Part shown: in pieces, positions 58,801 to 64,000 of the stretch
How positions within the stretch are numbered: the stretch's first letter is position 1
Layout of the letters: each line of letters starts with the position of its first letter
NCBI GenBank assembly: GCA_037178855.1
Contig: JASJZC010000007.1
Span: 9,734,001-9,798,000, forward strand
Reading direction: 5' to 3'
Length of the DNA stretch: 64,000 nt
From: Oscheius sp. JU75
Lineage: Eukaryota > Nematoda > Chromadorea > Rhabditida > Rhabditidae
Translations under genes and position numbers: made by a program
The notes under the pieces: generated by a model
Database searches by the model: none
Told to the model about the DNA's origin: nothing
The model's input: the letters and a program-made list of their open reading frames with translations, nothing else

Positions 58801-60122
58801 TCTCACCCGCACTAGCCAAAAGATGTCTCTCCCGTATTGTGCTACCAAGACGCTACGCGTGAGAGCTTTTTTGCGGCTGGCGTAATCACGCAAGACCATA
58901 ATTTCGCACCTTGTACTGTCTCAGTAGCTAGAAATTCCTACCCGTATGATCTCGATAGGTAGATAACGGTTCTCTCCCGAAATTTGATTCAGCTGAAACA
59001 GACAAACGCTCTTTGGACGTCTATTAAAGAACCCCCGTAAAAATAGCTTTATTGCCGTGATCTGCTGCTCCGCTGGAAACATCTATCATCTCTTAGCACA
59101 AAAATCTTCATCAGAAATCTTCCCACGACAAATCTGCATTTAGACCCCGAAAAAACCGCTGCAGCATCTTAATCCGTCTGCTAATAATATTTCAGAGTGG
59201 AATTTTTTCCCGTTCAGGATTGTTATGCGCTTTTTGCGTTTGAAGGAGGGTGGAGAGTATCCGTCTGAGCCATAAACAAGGACTAATAGATCATTTTTGA
59301 CGAATTTTGACCGAATGACGGCTGAGGGGCCCCTAGTTCCGCTCTCTCACCTGTCAAACGATATGACTGCCAGCAAGAGAATGGATGCTGTGCTGCAAGC
59401 GACATCGGCAGCTGTATAGAAGTCGCACATCAGATTGCCGAGCTGCCACAGTCCACGGTATACCTGTAATTTTGCTTTTTAGATTCTTTGAGTCTCAAGT
59501 TTGAGAGCCGTCCTTCTCGGTCTTGTCATCACTCATTCTTTTGTTTCCGCTTCTCTCCGAACAGAATAAGTTTGAGGCGGAAGTTAGCGCCTGATTCTGC
59601 ACGGCGGGAGCATCTTTTGACCGCCCCCGAAGTATTTTTGGCCTTGGCGATGATCCCATTTTGTCAATGGTTCTCCATCGCCATTTCTAGTGGCTCCGAT
59701 CTAATTTGCACTCAAGCAGTTTAGGCAAAAGTTGTCTCGGTGTAAAGTCCCCCTAGCGTCTATAGCAAACTCCAATTAGATCTTCTCTCCTGCCACAAGT
59801 GTTAAACGTGAAAATTGAAAGCTATCCGAGGCGGGAGCCATAGAATGGAGCGATAATTGGACGAGGTGACGGGGTGTGGTGACTGTGAAGAGGCCAAAAC
59901 ACGCTCACAACTTACATGAACGTAGACGGCAAAGGGCATGACAAAGAGTGCCACGAAGAGATCAGCTACAGCTAGACCAAGGATCAGGTAGTTGATGGCT
60001 GATTGCAGGGCTCGGTAGCGCAGCACTGAGAGTATCACCAGACAATTACCCACAATTGTGGCCAGAGGAATAGAGACCAATAGTAAACCGGCCACATTTA
60101 TGCCACCCGAGGAGGCCGACAT
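55822..60122 (-). CDS. Aminergic GPCR, D2-like dopamine receptor (DOP-2/DOP-3 type)
   Basis: Exons recognised: 59916-60122, 59351-59463, 58323-58444, 58087-58285, 57988-58049, 57654-57846, 57102-57219, 56821-57064, 56614-56784, 56425-56554, 56061-56386, 55916-56023, 55822-55854. TM1-2 lie in the first ([17 protein letters not shown]). TM3 has the amine-binding Asp ([10 protein letters not shown]) and DRY is rebuilt across a splice (FDR/YRAV). TM5 shows the catechol serines ([10 protein letters not shown]), TM6 CWVPFF and TM7 [29 protein letters not shown] before TM6 is typical of D2-like receptors. The third intracellular loop is very long (over 300 residues) and Ser/Arg-rich, built from seven or more exons; the donor of exon 57654-57846 and the link to 57102-57219 are unresolved. 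The C-tail is very short. Couples presumably to Gi/o. An acceptor (TTTTTAG) before the ATG leaves room for upstream N-terminal exons. Confidence 0.9.
58535..58990. repeat. Minisatellite array inside a receptor intron
   Basis: The intron 58445-59350 contains copies of the ~30-bp unit in the TCTCCCGTACCGTCTCGG orientation: TTTCTCTCCCGTACCGCTAC (near 58550), ATCTCCCGTACCCCTTTTGG (near 58609), GCTCTCACCCGTACTGTTTT (near 58674), TCCGTACCATCTCGGCC (near 58708), TTCTCTTGTACTGTCTTAGC (near 58733), GTCTCTCCCGTATTGTGCTA (near 58829) and TACCCGTATGATCTCGATAG (near 58941). Spacings are close to multiples of 29 bp. Confidence 0.7.
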
Positions 60123-60139
60123 GTAGAGCTCTAAAAAGG

Positions 60140-63100
60140 CGAGAAATTAATAGAGACAAAGGCGGAAAAGTGATGAGGAAGTTTGCACTCGCGTACACTA
60201 GAAATGGGGCCGGAAATACAATTATCAGTCACTGTGTTCTGGTCCTACCGGTTCAGTTTCTATATTTACAGGTCCTGAATAGCTGGTTATTAAACAAACA
60301 CAAGGGCACAGTAAAAAAACAAAAGATCCATGGATTAGAGCAGGGTCTGCTCAAAGATCTTGTTATAGTTTATCCCTAGGACTGTTTATGTTCATCTTTG
60401 TTTAAGAAGTCCAAATTACCTAACCGCTGCAATGAATTGTAGGTGGACATGTTGTTGTTGCCAAATGTGGCTACTTGAGATTTTGAATTGGTAAAACATG
60501 TGTGGGAGATATTAACTGGAAGCTTAGGAGGGTAGGAAGAAGGTAGGAATGTTTTTGAGAATCTTGACAGGTTGTCATCCTGGAGATTATTGTTAGGGAG
60601 ACCAGTCGTATTATTTTCTCTATGTTAACACATGATTTAACAGAAGAACTCTTTTACCACAAATGGAATCATCCCCCTGTCCTTGTGATGTGCACTTCAC
60701 GCATCTCCCCAGATAATGTGACCAGAAGAATGCTAGAGATTAGACAGGGGGTCGGAAAACTGATCGGAAGCAGCTGTTTAGGTAAAAATTAAGTGTCGGG
60801 ATTGATGCTGGACCAATAAACTGTAAAGAAATAACTGTCAGTTCCAGCTCTCATTGTTTGACAGGTGCTATCCAAACTAATAAGAAACAAGTTGAATGAC
60901 CAAAAAATAGTAGTTTCTCCTTGCTCTGAGAGTATAGGGGCAAATGGGCTCTGAACGGAATTGCTCTAGTCATGATAAGTGACGGCCTGGTGCCCCCCGC
61001 GGGATTCTCTGAAATACATACTCGAACGTCTGTTATGAATTCTCTCTCTCCCTAAGCTTTAAAAGAAGGCAAGTGGAAAAATAATGAAGCAAAAGGGCCA
61101 CCGATCATCAAGTAGCAGAGGCTAATTGGAGGGCACAGAGCTCGCTATTCACAAAACATCAAGCGATCTCGATGGGTCCTCTGTGGATGCTACCGCAGAA
61201 GCAAAAGCACCAAGAATCATGGGTCCTGAACAAAGAGTTTTGTTTCCAGGTGACGCTAAATACTTACCGCCCTGAAAACAGCTAGTTACAACCCGTGCAC
61301 ACCTATTTTTCACCTGTTTCCCCGGGTGGAGGCCCATTATCATTACCTTTTTGTTTTGAGGGAGATGTCAGATGGAGAAAGCAAGGATTTTATTGACAGC
61401 GGCCTATAAAACTCAGGTGAGGGAGAAAGACGTCAGGGCAGGTGGGTGAGGTGGTTGTGGTCCGAAAAATCAGAGAGAGAGAAAGAAAGTAGCAAACATC
61501 CAGAGCCACCAGTGCCATTTATCAAACTAGCAGCGGCGACTTAAAATGACCCGGAAGACGACGTGTATACGAACTTTTAAGATTGCGGGAATGAAACAAT
61601 CTGTCACAAAAAGTCAGGCAAGTGTCCAGGTGCTGGAGAGGCTTTACAACGATGACAGGCTGTCATTAGAAAGACTAACGCCAGCGTTTCACAAGTCACT
61701 TTTGTCCCGTAGAGAGAGAGAGCGCCACCAACACCTGTTGGCCACTTTTTGAGGCATTAATCCAACGAAAGTGTTCTCAATGATGAAAAGCCGACGCTTG
61801 TCATCGGCAGATACAACTTTTTGGAAAGATTAAGTGACGGGGGTACATGCTTTCGACGATTTAAAGAAAAGGGAGGTTGGCGAGACAGAGTGGCCAAAAA
61901 AGGCCCGTACTTGGTATAAACTATGACAATCTAAGTCCATTTTAAGCTCTATAAACAAGGAAAGACGTGGGAGTTAGTTCTATGACTTCTATGATTTTTT
62001 TTTCTTATGGGAAAGACGTGGTCAAACGTCGAAAGGGTGAGAAGTCAACTTATTTGGAGCAGTAAACATAGTATGAAACAGAGAGTTGACGTGAAGTGCT
62101 TTGTCAATGATGAGATTGGGATCTCCTGACAGATTCGAACATTATTGAGAGGAAATTGACAGAAGACTCTTACAACAAATCTTACATTAGCACGCACTAG
62201 AAACAGCCTATACGCTTGAGGTAACTTACGGTATCTTATATACGCTATCTGAATCAAGAAGCCTACGGTAATCATTCGAATAAAAAATTTTGAACAGAGG
62301 TGGGGGGAGGGGTGTAACATTGCATAGAAGATAGTAAATGTAGTCAGATAGTTACTGATAGCGCATACATGATGATTTTGGTCAAGAGCTATGGTTCTAA
62401 GCTATTTGAGTAACGCAAAGGAGCAGACAAAAAACTGAAAACCAGGTTGGACCCTGAGCCTCTTGGGGTCCAATTGTCGGTGTTGCGGACCTGAAGCAGC
62501 GACCCGTGTATGTTCAAAACCACGGCCGAATACTTAAGCGGTTCAGGACTACTCGTACCGGAAATGTACTTGGGTACAATCGATGGTAAGGACTCTGGAT
62601 CTTTCGTAACAAACCCAAAAGGGGAAAAGCTTTGCAATGGAATGAAAGGTGTACGAGACTGAAAACAGAGAAATAATTGTTCCGGGCTTGATCGGGGATG
62701 ACGTGACCCCCACAAGGAGCAGCTCCAATGCCGGAACAGGATTGTTATCTCGGGGCCAAGAGAGAGAAGGGTTGGCAAGAAGAAGCGGGTGGGTTGAGGT
62801 GAGAACAAAGGCCTCCAAGGTTTCGGGAGTCGAAAAGTTGATGAGGGCGAGGGCCGACAGATCAACGGGGCAACTCTTAACCCTCACGGCATTCCGATTT
62901 CCTGCACTGTTCAAGAAGCGAAAAGAACTTTCCCAGACGAACCATCTGCCTTCCCATGACCTTTATAACAGCAAAAGATCATGCTAAACAAGATGACATG
63001 TGTCAATCCATGCTTTTTTGACTCATTACCAATTCGGATGGACACCAAAAATGGCTACAGAGAGTGAGATGGATCGTGATGTTTTTAATCTACCCTTATG

Positions 63101-64000
63101 TTTAGGCAGGCTGAATGAACTTGGTATAATTTGCACTCCCGGAGAAGAGATAACAGAGCTGTCAGCAACAGCTGACACTGAGGTCGAACAAAATTTGATT
63201 TTGAGGTCAATCTGTCTGCTGAGGTCTGAAAGAACGTGAGCGGACCCATTAGCAACTAGTTTTTAGACCATGAACTCTGTGGCATAATCCTCGCACTTTC
63301 TATCTAGAAAAGAGACAGAACTACACGGAGGCATTCGCGACAGCGTGATGGCAGCTAACACATAAAAAAACAGCACAATTAGTTCTTGGGAAATGCTTTG
63401 TGGAGCGAAAGTTACGTGCCTCCTCGCTCGAAAATTGAAATCGCGTGAAAAATAATGATTGTGATTTTTCAAATCGTGCACTTGTAAAAAAAAATTTCGC
63501 GGTTTTCTGATAGATGGGTGGGTTTCGTTGTCAGCTGACCGAGATAGAGCACAAGTTTGTAGATTTAAAACTACAGTAACCGCGCGGATAAAAACTGGCG
63601 AAACATGCCGGCGGATAAAAAGAGAAATAAACTATAAACAATAACAGTAAATACTAACATGTGAAAAGTGATGTATACGCCGCCAATTCTCAAATTTACA
63701 ATAACTTAAATCGTCTCTAAAGAAAGATAACTATCATTTTCGTCGCTTAACGTGTGAACTGAAAATGGTTAGAACAAGGAAGGGGTTTGAGAGGAAATGA
63801 GAAAAGAATCGTGGCTGCTGATCGGTTCTATTTTAGAGGCAATGACAACCTCTTGGGATATTTTTTAAGAGTTCAGTATTAGTTTATAAAAAAGTGAAAT
63901 TACAAATGTGATCAGACAGTTCAGGATACCCGAATTCAAGTGTTTTTCGAAACTTTGGGAGACAAGAGATCAGTTTGCTGCCATATTTGCTCGTCTGTTG
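60140..64000. other. Right flank, no firm gene
   Basis: Probably includes the receptor promoter and undetected upstream exons. A + strand open frame at 61546-61752 (MTRKTTCIRTFKIAGMKQSV) continues in the same frame after a stop with KVFSMMKSRRLSSADTTFWK and then another stop; it may be a decayed coding sequence, perhaps a transposase tail. Another + strand frame from an ATG at 63051 to 63239 (MATESEMDRDVFNLPLCLGR) is acidic and coding-like but isolated. Neither is called as a gene. Confidence 0.35.

Noticed and set aside
62389-62914. Minus-strand frames of 158 and 121 codons
   Set aside because: Pro/Ser/Phe-rich translations of CT-rich DNA, mutually overlapping, without splice signals or homology.

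Overview
The window is a piece of a nematode nuclear genome. The evidence is the gene content (pepsin-type proteases with the nematode ASP-1-like core, a D2-like dopamine receptor, a Kunitz plus lustrin-type cysteine-rich secreted protein, CUB-like secreted domains), 3' splice sites of the TTTCAG type, and acceptor-like TTTCAG sequences directly in front of several start codons, as expected for spliced-leader trans-splicing. The genome is intron-rich but most introns are only 34-43 nt; a second class runs from about 230 to over 600 nt. No rRNA, complete tRNA, CRISPR or prokaryotic operon is present. Genus cannot be fixed from the sequence; it does not read like Caenorhabditis.

Layout. 40-641 (-): a divergent paired-like homeobox gene or pseudogene running off the left edge. 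5785-8005 (+): KLHDC3-type kelch protein. 8749-10737 (+): RCE1 CAAX prenyl protease. 11660-13974 (-): TWIK-type two-pore potassium channel with two alternative first transmembrane exons. 17667-19039 and 22695-24793 (-): two pepsin-like aspartic proteases; the 3' end of the second is interrupted by a mariner element whose terminal repeat now supplies the last codons. 20345-21555: an inverted-repeat transposon of unrecognised family carrying its own spliced gene. 26097-30969 (-): a delta-like phosphoinositide phospholipase C. 31656-34230 (-): secreted CUB-like protein. 35150-36037 (+): secreted orphan protein. 36247-37486: a second, full-size but broken mariner. 40171-43057 (-): DUF4781 protein. 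43361-43774 and 44413-44520 (-): small orphan proteins. 44590-45161 (-): ankyrin-repeat gene or remnant made of short exons. 45619-46820 (+): Kunitz protein. 51899-54560 (+): trehalase. 55822-60122 (-): D2-like dopamine receptor.

The two aspartic proteases and the CUB-like gene carry a GATAAG motif 6 to 70 bp upstream of their ATG, which suggests intestinal expression under a GATA factor (ELT-2 in C. elegans) and a digestive or luminal role. The remaining genes look like unrelated housekeeping or neuronal genes.

The most unusual non-genic signal is a strongly diverged minisatellite with a unit of about 30 bp and a core like CGAGACGGTACGGGAGAAA. It occurs in both orientations as several separate arrays, including one inside a receptor intron. 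The clearest gene-level novelties are the alternative TM1 exons of the potassium channel, the mariner-derived protease C-terminus, the double homeodomain-like exons at the left edge, and the inverted-repeat transposon with a spliced gene.
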